From Arthrobacter globiformis (GTDB lineage: Bacteria > Actinomycetota > Actinomycetes > Actinomycetales > Micrococcaceae), in the NCBI RefSeq assembly GCF_003261175.1, contig NZ_QLNP01000013.1, forward strand, positions 1-64,000: a DNA stretch of 64,000 nucleotides. Direction: 5' to 3'. The position numbers and the translations under genes are program-made. Under the pieces are notes generated by a model. The model was not told the DNA's origin, did not search any database, and saw nothing but the letters and a program-made list of their open reading frames with translations. How positions within the stretch are numbered: the stretch's first letter is position 1; every line of letters starts with the position of its first letter. Shown here in pieces: positions 9,058-19,277 of this stretch.

Positions 9058-9456
9058 TGTTCACCTCTGCATTGCTCGCTCGTCTTCCGAATGACCGGCC
9101 CAAGTCAACCGAACCAAATCACCCGGCCGTAAATTTTCCCGGGCCCAAAAGCCGGACGAATTGCCGGCTCCTACGGGCGGAATTACCCTCCCGCGGATGG
9201 CACGGCTGAAAATTCAGCCACAGTCTCCCGGCACGTTTCCGCTGGTCCGGCCACCCGGTACATGACACCGGGTGTTCCTGCCGTTTGAACGTAACAGCCA
9301 CCTCAGGGGCGGGTATATAAGTACTTTTCCGCACTACTCAGTTTTTTGTTCCGGATAAATGCAAGTAGCGCGGAAATTTCGTGACATTCTGCGTCACAGG
9401 GGCCGGATTCCGGACACTCCGTGTTGACCTTCGCCGTCGTCTGGCATGCTGGTGCC
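9058..9456. other. 400-bp intergenic region before pgm
   Basis: No convincing gene is seen here. It is AT-richer than its surroundings. It contains a palindrome GGCTGAAAATTCAGCC at 9204-9219 and an inverted repeat GTGAC-N7-GTCAC at 9381-9397, 60 bp before pgm. AT-rich boxes TATATAA (9314-9320) and GATAAAT (9354-9360) could be -10 elements, but neither has a well-spaced -35. Confidence 0.45.
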
Positions 9457-11118
<1,662 letters not shown>

Positions 11119-11141
11119 GAAATTACTGGTTTCCCGGGAAC

Positions 11142-11182
11142 AAGAAAGCGCCGGATGGCTGGTGGCCATCCGGCGCTTTCTT
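11142..11182 (+). terminator. Rho-independent terminator after pgm
   Basis: An 18-bp perfect stem (11142-11159 with 11165-11182) closes on a 5-nt loop. Its outer part is AAGAAAGC...GCTTTCTT, so it supplies an A-tract and a T-tract and may work on both strands. It starts 24 bp after the pgm stop. Confidence 0.85.
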
Positions 11183-11337
11183 ATGCTCAAGAAGCCCAAA
11201 ACAGGACTAACATTGGAAGTGGCCCGGATGCATGCCTTGCAGTCTTGAACTGCAGAAATACTGTCCAGAATGCCTCCGGAATGTCCCCCATATTGCCGGA
11301 GGCATTCCGTGTCCGGAGGCCGTCCGCAACCTGGCCC

Positions 11338-11943
11338 TTAGACCGTGCGGACCACGTCCTCGTAAGCGAACTTGGGCTTTGCTTCACCCCAGGCCTCGGG
11401 GCCGGGCTGGCCGATGTTGACCACCAGGAAGCTCTTCTGGTCGCCTGCCGGGAAGAACTCCGCGTCGATGGCGGCGAAGTCAGCGCCGGTCATCGGGCCG
11501 GCGGCGAAGCCGAGCGAGCGGACGGCCAGGATGAAGTAACCGGCCTGCAGGTGGGCGTTGTTGTTGCCCGTGGAGGTGGCCAGGTCCGGTGCGGCGTCGT
11601 ACATGGCCTTCGGGGCGTTGTAGCCGGGGAGGAATTTGTCCCACTGCTCCTGCCAGGCCGTGTCATAGCTGAGGATCGCCACCAGCGGCGCGGAGGCCGT
11701 CTTGGCCCGGTTCCCCGCGGACAGCGAGGCCACGAGCTTGGCGCGGGCCTCCTCCGAGCGCACATAAGTGACGCGCAGCGGCTGGGAGTTGAAGGCCGTG
11801 GGGCCGAACTTGGTCAGTTCGTAGATGGCGCGGGCCTGCTGCTCGCTGACCTCGCCGGTGAACGCGTTGGCGGTGCGGGCTTCGGCAAAGATGGCATCCA
11901 CGGCGGCGGAGTCGATCACTGCTTCTTCATGGGCGATTGTCAT
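11338..11943 (-). CDS. Nitroreductase family protein, RutE-like (malonic semialdehyde reductase)
   Basis: This 201-residue FMN-dependent nitroreductase-fold protein of the HadB/RutE subgroup shows the conserved YELTKFGPTAFNSQPLRVTYVRSEEARAKLV block (residues 41-71) and the AGPMTGAD and LVVNIGQPG segments typical of this subgroup. RutE reduces malonic semialdehyde in uracil degradation; no other rut genes are present here, so this is a family assignment only. The ATG at 11943 has AAAGGGG upstream. It is divergent from the uracil permease gene at 12218, which fits a pyrimidine link. Confidence 0.82.
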   Translation of the reverse strand: MTIAHEEAVIDSAAVDAIFAEARTANAFTGEVSEQQARAIYELTKFGPTAFNSQPLRVTYVRSEEARAKLVASLSAGNRAKTASAPLVAILSYDTAWQEQWDKFLPGYNAPKAMYDAAPDLATSTGNNNAHLQAGYFILAVRSLGFAAGPMTGADFAAIDAEFFPAGDQKSFLVVNIGQPGPEAWGEAKPKFAYEDVVRTV

Positions 11944-12217
11944 TCGCGCCCCTTTCGCTAGGCCGACATACGCTTGCGGCGGCGTCGGGCAGTCCTGGTT
12001 GCTTTCGTTGGTTTCAACCGGATCCAGCGGCGCAGTCTTCCCGGACCGGCCAAATAAGCTGCGTGACGTTTCACACACGGCGGCGCCCAATCCTTGTTGC
12101 ACGCTGCTGCCGCGGCTGCTGGCCGGAAGCCCTCTCGCGTCCACGTCCGGCGGGGTATTCTTGCTCCTGAAGATCCAGCCCGGCGAGCGGGCAAACTCCC
12201 TCGGAAAGGCCCCGCCA

Positions 12218-13570
12218 ATGAGCATGCTCGGAATCAAATGGAAGCTGCACGGCAACGGCAAGGCCGTACGTCCGGGCGAAGTGGTGGCTCCCGGCGAACG
12301 GCTCGCGTGGCCCATCACCATCGGGGTGGGCATGCAGCACGTTGTGGCCATGTTCGGCGCCACCTTCCTTGTGCCGATCATCACCGGAATGCCGCCGGCC
12401 ACCACGCTCTTCTTCTCCGGCATCGGCACACTCCTGTTCCTCGTGATCACCCAGGGCCGCGTTCCCAGCTACCTTGGCTCGAGCTTTGCGTTCATCGCGC
12501 CCATCACGGCGTCCCAGCAGCAGTTCGGCATTCCCGGGGCGTTGGGCGGCGTGGTGCTTGCAGGCGCCGGCCTCGCCGTGATCGGCGCGATCGTGCAGAA
12601 GTTCGGCGCAGGCTGGATCAACCGGCTGATGCCGCCGATCGTCACGGGCGCCATCGTGGCCCTGATCGGGCTCAACCTGGCTCCTGCCGCCAAGAACAAC
12701 TTCGACGCCGCCCCCGTGACGGCGCTGATCACGCTGGCCACCATCATCGTGGTGAGCGTCCTGTTCCGCGGGATCATCGGCCGCCTCAGCATCCTGGTGG
12801 GCGTGCTGGTGGGCTACCTCGTGGCCATGCTCCGCGGCGAGGTGAGCTACGACAAAATGGACGCCGCAGCCTGGGTAGGACTCCCCCACTTCCAGACGCC
12901 CGAGTTCCACATCGGCGTGCTGGGCCTGTTCGTGCCGGTGGTCCTGGTGCTGGTGGCCGAGAACATCGGCCACGTGAAGTCCGTGTCCGCCATGACCGGC
13001 CAGAACCTGGACGGCGTCTCCGGCCGCGCCCTGATGGCCGACGGCGCCGCCACGGTGCTCGCCGGCTTCGGCGGCGGCTCCGGCACAACGACGTATGCAG
13101 AAAACATCGGCGTCATGGCGGCCACCAAGGTCTACTCCACAGCCGCCTACTGGGTGGCCGGCATCTTCGCCATCCTGCTGAGCTTCTCGCCGAAGTTCGG
13201 CGAACTGATCGCCACTGTCCCGCCGGGCGTGCTGGGCGGCGCCGCAACCATGCTGTACGGCATGATCGGCATCCTCGGCGTGAAGATCTGGGTCCAGAAC
13301 AAGGTCAACTTTTCGAACCCGGTCAACCTGACCACGGCCGCAGTCTCCCTCATCATCGGCATCGCGGACTACACCTGGGCCGTGGGTGACCTGAAGTTCA
13401 CGGGCATCGCGCTCGGGTCGGCCGCGGCCCTCGTGATCTACCACGGCATGAAGGCCATCGCGAAGGCCCGTGGCACCGCCGCCGAGCCCGAGACCGAGCA
13501 GCAGGGCCTGCCGCCAGCCGCCAAGGCAGCCATCAACGCCGCAGCAAAGAGGCAGCCCAAGAAGCGGTAA
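12218..13570 (+). CDS. uraA: Uracil/xanthine permease (NCS2 family)
   Basis: This 450-residue NCS2 transporter with about 12-14 membrane helices imports a nucleobase with protons. The N-terminus WPITIGVGMQHVVAMFGATFLVPIITGMPP matches UraA/PyrP/RutG. The conserved Glu-containing helix LVLVAENIGHVKSV and the GGGSGTTTYAENIGVMAATKVYS segment, which carries the substrate-binding residues, are present. The ATG at 12218 has GGAAAGG upstream; longer readings lack conservation. The C-terminus is a Lys/Ala tail. The 274-bp region shared with the divergent nitroreductase holds the promoters; I see no clear attenuator there. Confidence 0.93.
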   Translation: MSMLGIKWKLHGNGKAVRPGEVVAPGERLAWPITIGVGMQHVVAMFGATFLVPIITGMPPATTLFFSGIGTLLFLVITQGRVPSYLGSSFAFIAPITASQQQFGIPGALGGVVLAGAGLAVIGAIVQKFGAGWINRLMPPIVTGAIVALIGLNLAPAAKNNFDAAPVTALITLATIIVVSVLFRGIIGRLSILVGVLVGYLVAMLRGEVSYDKMDAAAWVGLPHFQTPEFHIGVLGLFVPVVLVLVAENIGHVKSVSAMTGQNLDGVSGRALMADGAATVLAGFGGGSGTTTYAENIGVMAATKVYSTAAYWVAGIFAILLSFSPKFGELIATVPPGVLGGAATMLYGMIGILGVKIWVQNKVNFSNPVNLTTAAVSLIIGIADYTWAVGDLKFTGIALGSAAALVIYHGMKAIAKARGTAAEPETEQQGLPPAAKAAINAAAKRQPKKR

Positions 13571-13610
13571 ACGCTTCCCGGACTGCCTCCGAAAACAGTC
13601 TGCGGCGGGC

Positions 13611-14159
13611 TTACCCGGCGTCGAACGTTTCGTCGTCGTCGTTGGGTGACTTTTCCTTCGGCAGGTCGTTGCCGCTGCCGTCCGGAATGCCCGCTGCCTC
13701 CTGCCCGGGCTCGGAGGAGAACTGCCCGGCGCCGGATTCCTCGGCGTTGCCTTCGTCGATTTCGGCGTCCGCCGAGGGCACGGCCGTGTCTCCGTCCTCG
13801 GCGCCTGCCCCGGGTGAGGCGTCCGGGTCGCGCGGCAGCGGTGACTCACCGGGGACCGGGTCAAAGCCTGCCACGCTGCTTTCGCCCTCGGCGTGGAGCT
13901 GGTCGTCGGTTCCGCCGAAGCGACCGGCCCCGGGTTCGCCCGAGCTGTCCTGGTCCTCCTCGGCGAAGTGGCTGAGGTTCGGCGTGCCGGTCTGGAAGGT
14001 CTCACCCTCGGGGCTGTTCTGGTTCAGGCCCGCAGCGTCGAAGTCCTCCTCCTCGCGGGGCTGGGCAAACTGCTGGCCGCCGGCTTCCTGCTCCGCGGTG
14101 GGCGTGCCATAGCCTCCCGATTCCTCTTCCGGGGCTGCGTGCTGGTTGTCCTGGCTCAT
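13611..14159 (-). CDS. Acidic, disordered hypothetical protein
   Basis: This 182-residue protein is made almost entirely of Glu, Asp, Gly, Ser, Pro and Gln, with no hydrophobic core, signal peptide or membrane helix, so it should be disordered. The ATG at 14159 has AGGAGGA five bases upstream. It lies 49 bp downstream of the SDR gene on the same strand and may be co-transcribed. Similar low-complexity proteins occur at 18862 and 19278. A stress-related role is only a guess from the neighbouring stress-type SDR. Confidence 0.65.
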   Translation of the reverse strand: MSQDNQHAAPEEESGGYGTPTAEQEAGGQQFAQPREEEDFDAAGLNQNSPEGETFQTGTPNLSHFAEEDQDSSGEPGAGRFGGTDDQLHAEGESSVAGFDPVPGESPLPRDPDASPGAGAEDGDTAVPSADAEIDEGNAEESGAGQFSSEPGQEAAGIPDGSGNDLPKEKSPNDDDETFDAG

Positions 14160-14208
14160 CTGTTCCTCCTGCTTGGTGGGGAGTTGCTTGGCTGGGATTA
14201 CTGGAAAC

Positions 14209-15108
14209 TCAAAGGCCTTTGCCGCCGGTGACGGGAACCACCGCCCCGGACATGTACGAACCGGCGTCGGACGCCAGCAGGACATAGGCAGGGGCGAGCT
14301 CGGCGGGCTGCCCGGCGCGCTGCAGCGGGGTGTCCTGGCCGAACTTGGGCAGCTTGTCAGGCCATTCGGTGGCCGGGATGAGCGGGGTCCAGATGGGCCC
14401 GGGCGCCACGGCGTTGACGCGGATCCCCTTGGGTCCCAGTTCCTGGGCGAGGGCCTTGGTGAAGGCCACCTGGGCCGCCTTGGTCATGGCGTAGTCAATG
14501 AGCCCGGGAGACGGGTTGAATGCCTGGATGGAGGCCGTGGTGATGATCGAGGCGCCGGCCTTCAGGTGCGGCACCGCGGCCCTGGCTGTCCACAGCAGCG
14601 AGTACAGGTTGGTCTTGAAGACGCGGTCGAACTCCTCGGTGGGAAGGGACTCAAGGCTGTCGCGGTTCTTCTGGTAGGCCGCATTCAGCACCAGCACGTC
14701 GAGCCGGCCAAACTCGGCTACGGCGTCCTCGACTATCGATGTGCTGAAGTCCTCGTTCCTGCCGTCACCGGCGAGGAGCAGTGCCCGCCTGCCTGTCTTG
14801 CGGATCCATTCGGCGGTGTCCTGCGCGTCGTCCTCCTCTTCGGGAAGATAGGAGATGGCGACGTCGGCCCCCTCGCGTGCGAAGGCGATGGCCACCGCCT
14901 TGCCGATTCCGGAGTCGCCACCCGTGATGAGCGCCGCTTTGCCCTCCAGCGCCCCGCTTCCTTCGTAGCTCAGCTCGCCATGGTCAGGCTGCGGATCCAT
15001 GGGTGCGGTCAGGCCCGGCTGCTTCTGCTCCTGCTCGGGAAAGGGCCCTGAGTGGTACGTTCCCCGGGGATCGCCGGGCTGGTCGGACTGCTTGGCTGGG
15101 TCGGTCAT
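14209..15108 (-). CDS. SDR oxidoreductase (YghA/GsiB-neighbour, general-stress type)
   Basis: This 299-residue short-chain dehydrogenase of the YghA/YhdN-like subgroup has an extra proline/glutamine-rich N-terminus (1-50). The cofactor motif is TGGDSGIGKAVA, the catalytic serine is in ITTASIQAF, and YAMTK holds the catalytic Tyr and Lys. The NAD(P) reaction is certain as a class; the substrate is not known. Bacillus relatives are general stress proteins. The ATG at 15108 begins MTDPAKQSDQPGD; upstream residues are not conserved. It is divergent from the DUF6328 membrane protein, with a CTGACGTCAG palindrome in the gap. Confidence 0.9.
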   Translation of the reverse strand: MTDPAKQSDQPGDPRGTYHSGPFPEQEQKQPGLTAPMDPQPDHGELSYEGSGALEGKAALITGGDSGIGKAVAIAFAREGADVAISYLPEEEDDAQDTAEWIRKTGRRALLLAGDGRNEDFSTSIVEDAVAEFGRLDVLVLNAAYQKNRDSLESLPTEEFDRVFKTNLYSLLWTARAAVPHLKAGASIITTASIQAFNPSPGLIDYAMTKAAQVAFTKALAQELGPKGIRVNAVAPGPIWTPLIPATEWPDKLPKFGQDTPLQRAGQPAELAPAYVLLASDAGSYMSGAVVPVTGGKGL

Positions 15109-15180
15109 TATCCACCTGCTCACATTGTCGGGCTGCGGGTTGTTCGAACCTAACGCAGGTTTGAGGAGCAAGTCCACCAC

Positions 15181-15190
15181 CTGACGTCAG
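15181..15190. promoter_or_regulatory. Perfect palindrome CTGACGTCAG between divergent genes
   Basis: This 10-bp perfect palindrome lies 73 bp before the SDR start and 97 bp before the divergent DUF6328 gene. A shorter related TTAGTCAG lies at 15192-15199. It could be a shared binding site, but no regulator is identified. Confidence 0.3.
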
Positions 15191-15286
15191 ATTAGTCAGT
15201 AAACTTAGCATTTGTTGAAATAGGGGCACACTTGAGCCTAGGTTTGGAGCAAGCACGCGCGCTGCGGGCCAGACAGAGGAGGGCTC

Positions 15287-15784
15287 ATGACCGATCCGGA
15301 CGCCCCGGCTGGCAGCGGCAGAAATGAGACGCGCGAGGAGCAGCTGGACCGGAACTGGATGGAACTGATCCAGGAGCTGCGGGTCCTGCAGACGGGCGTC
15401 CAGATCCTTGCCGGTTTCCTGCTGACGCTGCCGTTCCAGCAGCGCTTTGAGACCCTCGATGATTTCCAGATCACGCTCTACCTCGTGAACGTGGCCCTTG
15501 CCGCTCTGACCACCGCGTTCATCCTCCTGCCGGTCAGCGTCCACCGCCGGCTGTTCCGGAAACGGCTCAAGGCAACCCTGGTGGCCAGCGCAGACAACAT
15601 CACCAAGATCGCCCTCGGCGGAGTGGCTACCCTCAGTGTGGGAACCGCCGCGCTGGTGTTCGACGTTACGGCTGGCCGCACCGTCGGCCTCATCGCCGGC
15701 GGCGTGCTTCTCGCCGTGCTGGCCATCCTCCTGGCCTACGTTCCAGTACACCTGCACCGGAGGGCCAAGAAAGAGGGCGGCTAA
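15287..15784 (+). CDS. DUF6328-type integral membrane protein
   Basis: This 165-residue protein has four predicted membrane helices (about residues 39-52, 66-86, 104-124 and 129-150). The segment ELIQELRVLQTGVQILAGFLLTLPFQQRF is characteristic of DUF6328, a family often mislabelled as sodium/proton antiporter. No transport function has been shown. The ATG at 15287 is preceded by GAGGAGGG. It is convergent with, and overlaps by 4 bp, the glycerate kinase gene, and is divergent from the stress-type SDR. Confidence 0.82.
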   Translation: MTDPDAPAGSGRNETREEQLDRNWMELIQELRVLQTGVQILAGFLLTLPFQQRFETLDDFQITLYLVNVALAALTTAFILLPVSVHRRLFRKRLKATLVASADNITKIALGGVATLSVGTAALVFDVTAGRTVGLIAGGVLLAVLAILLAYVPVHLHRRAKKEGG

Positions 15785-16905
15785 GCCCCTTCCAGCACCT
15801 GGCGGGTGGCCCACGCGAGATATTTGCCGGCGTCGGACATGGCGTCCTGCGGGCTGGGCGCGACGTCCAGCAGCTGCGCCGCAGCCACCACACCGTGCTC
15901 GGCCAGTTCCTCCGGCGTGACCGTGATCCGTCCCGCCACGGCAACCACCGGGATGCCCCGATCCCGGGCGGCCTCCGCGAGCGCGATGGGCGCCTTCCCG
16001 GTGAGCGACTGCGAGTCCATGGAACCCTCGCCAGTGATCACCAGATCGGCGTCGGCAAGCTTCTCGGCCAAGCCCGTCAACGCGGCCACCAAAGCGAAGC
16101 CGCCTTCCAGCGTGGCCTGAGTAAAGGCAAGGAACGACGCCGGGAAGCCGCCGGCCGCACCGGCGCCCGGGACGTTGACGTCCCGGCCCGTCGCCTCCCG
16201 GAGGAGGGAGGCCCAGTTGCGCAGGCCGGCGTCGAGCTTCTCAATGGCGTCGTCGTCGGCGCCCTTCTGGCGGCCGAAAACGTGCGCAGCACCTGTGGTG
16301 CCGTAGAGCGGGCTCTGGACATCGACGGCGATCCGGAACGTGACGGCGGACAGCCGTGGATCCAGCCCGGTGAGATCCAGGGCAACGGCGTCGGCCAGGG
16401 ACCCGCCGCCCAGCGGCACCACGTTCCCGGCGGCGTCGAGCGGTTTGAGGCCCAGCGCGCGCAGGGCGCCGCTGCCGCCGTCGGTCATGGCCGAGCCGCC
16501 GACGCCCAGCACGATTTCGGTGGCGCCCGCGTCGAGGGCAGCGGCGATGAGCTGCCCGCAGCCGTAGCTGTGCGCCCGCAGGGAGTTCTCCGGCGTCGGC
16601 TCCATGTGGGCCAGGCCGGAGGCCTGCGCGGTTTCGATGACTGCCGTGGTGGCGCCGGATCCGTCCTTTCGGAGGGCCCAAGCGGCGCCGATCGGCGCCA
16701 GGATAGGACCAACGACGGCGTTGATCCGCTCCTCATAGCCGGCTGCGACGGCGGCTTCCAGGGTTCCCTCGCCGCCGTCGGCCACCGGGAACTGGGTGGT
16801 CACGGCGTCCGGGTAGACGCGGAGTGCGCCCTCGGCGATGGCGCCGGCGGCTTCGACGGCGGTGAGTGATCCCTTGAACTTGTCCGGGGCAATGAGGATA
16901 CGCAT
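15781..16905 (-). CDS. Glycerate kinase (GarK/GlxK type)
   Basis: This 374-residue kinase of the glycerate kinase type 1 family phosphorylates D-glycerate (usually to 2-phosphoglycerate). The N-terminus MRILIAPDKFKGSLTAVEAAGAI, the PVADGGEGTLEA motif and the GVGGSAMTDGGSGAL loop are family hallmarks, as is VITGEGSMDSQSLTGK. Length is normal. It is a single gene with no glyoxylate genes beside it, so the physiological source of glycerate is unknown. It overlaps the DUF6328 gene tail to tail. Confidence 0.93.
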   Translation of the reverse strand: MRILIAPDKFKGSLTAVEAAGAIAEGALRVYPDAVTTQFPVADGGEGTLEAAVAAGYEERINAVVGPILAPIGAAWALRKDGSGATTAVIETAQASGLAHMEPTPENSLRAHSYGCGQLIAAALDAGATEIVLGVGGSAMTDGGSGALRALGLKPLDAAGNVVPLGGGSLADAVALDLTGLDPRLSAVTFRIAVDVQSPLYGTTGAAHVFGRQKGADDDAIEKLDAGLRNWASLLREATGRDVNVPGAGAAGGFPASFLAFTQATLEGGFALVAALTGLAEKLADADLVITGEGSMDSQSLTGKAPIALAEAARDRGIPVVAVAGRITVTPEELAEHGVVAAAQLLDVAPSPQDAMSDAGKYLAWATRQVLEGA

Positions 16906-16959
16906 GCCCCTATCCTGCCACCCCCATTAGGGAACGCGATTACCCATTCCGTCATGCGG

Positions 16960-18834
16960 TCAGCTGCGCGACTCCTCCTGGCCCGCGTAGGTGTCCAGCA
17001 GCGCCACCGCACCCCTGCCGGCTTCGCCTTCCTCGGCCAGCGCGGAGCGCATGCCGTCCAGCTTTTCGGCGCCCGCCGGGAACGGCGGCAGGAGGGGCAC
17101 ATCCGGGTCGGTCAGGACCTCGATCACCACCGGGCGTTCCGCGGCGAGCGCCCGGTCCCAGGCATCGGCGAGCTGCTCCGGGGAGTCGACGCGGATGCCG
17201 GTCAGCCCCAGCAGCTCCGCATAACCGGCGTAAGGGAAGTCGGGGATTTCCTGGCTGTCCGGGAACCGCGGCTCGGATTCGGTCTCGCGCTGCTCCCACG
17301 TGACCTCGGCCAGATCCCTGTTGTTGAACACGCACACCACGAAGCGCGGGTCGGACCACTGCCGCCAGCGGTGCGCCACGGTTACCAGCTCGGCGATGCC
17401 TGCCATCTGCATGGCGCCGTCGCCGGCCAGTGCCACCACGGGCCTGTCCGGCCGGGCCAGCTTGGCCGCGATCCCGTACGGGACCGAGCAGCCCATGCTA
17501 GCCAGCGTCCCCGAAAGGTGCGCCGGAACTCCGGCCGGCAGGGTGAGCTGGCGCGCGTACCAGTAGACGCAGCTCCCGACGTCGACACTCACCTGGGCGT
17601 TGTGCGGCAGCCTGCCGCTGAGCTCGCGGACAACGAGCTCCGGGTTGACCGGGCTGGCCGGAACGCGGGAACGCTCCTCGGCGAGGGCGCGCCAGCTGCG
17701 GACCTGCTCCTCCACTTCCGCCCGCCACTGCTTGCGGGCTTGTGCCTGTGGACTGCTGGCCTGCGGTTGCCCGCCGGCACCCGTCAGCAGCTCTGCCAGC
17801 CTGGCAAGGGTTTCGGCCGCATCGCCAACGAGACCAACTTCCACGGGGTACCGGTTGCCGACCTTACGCCCGTCGATGTCCACCTGGACGGCCCGGGCAG
17901 CCCCGGGTTTCGGATAGAACTCGGTCCATGGGTCGTTCGAGCCGATGATCAGGAGGGTGTCGCAGTTCCCCATCAGGTGGGCGCTGGCTGTGGAACCGAG
18001 ATGGCCCATGGTGCCCGCCGCAAACGGCAGCGCCTCATCCATGTGCGGCTTACCCAGGAGGCTGGTGGTGATGCCGGCGTCCAGCTGCTGCGCCAGGGCA
18101 ATCACCTCGGCCTGGGCGTTCTTGGCGCCCTGGCCCACCAGGAACGCCACCTTGCTGCCGGCTTCCAGCACCTCGGCGGCCCTGGCCAGGTCGTCATCGT
18201 GGGGCAGCACCCGGGCGGGCTGCCATTCGGGCGCGGTGACGATGATGCCGTGTTCCTGGTCGAGCTCGGGGGCCGGGGCCTTCTGGATGTCGTGCGGGAC
18301 AATCACGACGCACGGTGTGCGGGTTTCGAGGGCTGTGCGGACGGCGCGGTCCAGCACCATGGGAAGCTGCTCCGGGGTGCTGACCATCTGCGCGAACTGC
18401 GCTGCCACGTCCTTAAAAAGTGTGAGCAGGTCGATCTCCTGCATGTAGGCCGACCCCAGCACGCTGCGGCTCTGCTGCCCGATGATGGCCACAACGGGGA
18501 CGCCATCCAGCTTGGCGTCATATAGCCCGTTGAGGAGGTGCACGGCGCCCGGCCCCTGGGTGGACGTCACCACGCCCACCTGGCCGGTGTACTTCGCGTG
18601 CCCGACGGCCATGAATGCCGCCGTTTCCTCGTGCCGGGCCTGCACGAACTCGACGCCGGCTCCAGCACCGCCGCCGTCGGCGCTGTCTCCGCTGTCGGTT
18701 CCGCCGCCCTGCGTACTACGGCGCAGCGCGCCCATGAAACCGTTAATGCCGTCCCCGCTGTAGCCGAAGACCCTGTTGACGCCCCAGGCTTTGAGGCGCT
18801 CCACCATTACGTCGGCAACCAGCCGGTCAGCCAT
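16960..18834 (-). CDS. ThDP-dependent enzyme, PoxB/acetolactate synthase-like
   Basis: This 624-residue thiamine diphosphate enzyme of the pyruvate oxidase/acetohydroxyacid synthase superfamily has three domains. The N-terminal one has the activating Glu in QARHEETAAFMAVGHAKY and the STQGPGAVHLLNGLYDA block. The central domain is FAD/UDP-fold type. The C-terminal ThDP motif runs from GDGAMQMAG to FNNRDL. Overall it is closest to pyruvate:quinone oxidoreductase (PoxB); acetolactate synthase activity is less likely because no small subunit or ilv genes are near. A Gly/Asp/Ser insert (about residues 36-56) is unusual. Whether it has PoxB's C-terminal membrane helix is doubtful: the tail is short and polar. 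Confidence 0.82.
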   Translation of the reverse strand: MADRLVADVMVERLKAWGVNRVFGYSGDGINGFMGALRRSTQGGGTDSGDSADGGGAGAGVEFVQARHEETAAFMAVGHAKYTGQVGVVTSTQGPGAVHLLNGLYDAKLDGVPVVAIIGQQSRSVLGSAYMQEIDLLTLFKDVAAQFAQMVSTPEQLPMVLDRAVRTALETRTPCVVIVPHDIQKAPAPELDQEHGIIVTAPEWQPARVLPHDDDLARAAEVLEAGSKVAFLVGQGAKNAQAEVIALAQQLDAGITTSLLGKPHMDEALPFAAGTMGHLGSTASAHLMGNCDTLLIIGSNDPWTEFYPKPGAARAVQVDIDGRKVGNRYPVEVGLVGDAAETLARLAELLTGAGGQPQASSPQAQARKQWRAEVEEQVRSWRALAEERSRVPASPVNPELVVRELSGRLPHNAQVSVDVGSCVYWYARQLTLPAGVPAHLSGTLASMGCSVPYGIAAKLARPDRPVVALAGDGAMQMAGIAELVTVAHRWRQWSDPRFVVCVFNNRDLAEVTWEQRETESEPRFPDSQEIPDFPYAGYAELLGLTGIRVDSPEQLADAWDRALAAERPVVIEVLTDPDVPLLPPFPAGAEKLDGMRSALAEEGEAGRGAVALLDTYAGQEESRS

Positions 18835-18861
18835 CGCACACTCCTTTTGATAGTCGTTCCG

Positions 18862-19104
18862 CTATTCGTCGTGCCCCTGGTCCCCGCTCATCTGGTCTTC
18901 GGCGGGAGGCGTCTCGCCTGGCGGCACTCCCCCGCCAGGCTCGAGGCCCGTGACGTTGCCGTTCAAGGGGTCGGGGTTGGGCGTGGAGGCCGAGTCCCCG
19001 CGGGATGAGTCGTCGGTTCCGGCGTCGTCGGTTCCGGCTTCGCCTGTTTTGGCGGCGGCGCGGTCCGGATTGGCCGGGTCATTTTCGGGATGGTAGCTGC
19101 TCAT
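18862..19104 (-). CDS. Small acidic protein, DUF6480-like
   Basis: This 80-residue disordered protein ends in NPDPLNGNVTGLEPGGGVPPGETPPAEDQMSG, a segment I recognise from the DUF6480 family of actinobacteria. Its middle contains a perfect duplication of the pentapeptide AGTDD, from a 15-bp tandem repeat at 19009-19038. The ATG at 19104 has GGAGGACC upstream. Its function is unknown. It is divergent from another small acidic protein at 19278. Confidence is higher for the gene than for the family name. Confidence 0.65.
   Translation of the reverse strand: MSSYHPENDPANPDRAAAKTGEAGTDDAGTDDSSRGDSASTPNPDPLNGNVTGLEPGGGVPPGETPPAEDQMSGDQGHDE
19009..19038. repeat. Two perfect 15-bp tandem copies in coding sequence
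   Basis: GTCGTCGGTTCCGGC occurs twice in a row (19009-19023 and 19024-19038), in frame in the small acidic gene on the minus strand. Confidence 0.9.
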
Positions 19105-19277
19105 GGTTCTGCGGTCCTCCTTGGAACAGGTGCGCCTGCGTGGCGACGGACTTCGGTAACGGACTAAGGCTGCCGGCGCCCGGCAACACTGGACTAATTG
19201 TAAGCATGCTGATAATTCTGGAACAGTCAGATGCCGCACAGTCCGGCCCGGCCGGAACGTTTCGAAGGAGCAAACTG

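Noticed and set aside
9119-9334. 71-codon minus-strand frame before pgm
   Set aside because: No ribosome-binding site of note, no recognisable sequence and unusual composition. It lies in an AT-richer control region.
12071-14005. 644-codon minus-strand frame across the uracil permease
   Set aside because: It overlaps a transporter with clear helices and motifs; the translation is His/Arg/Asp-rich low complexity.
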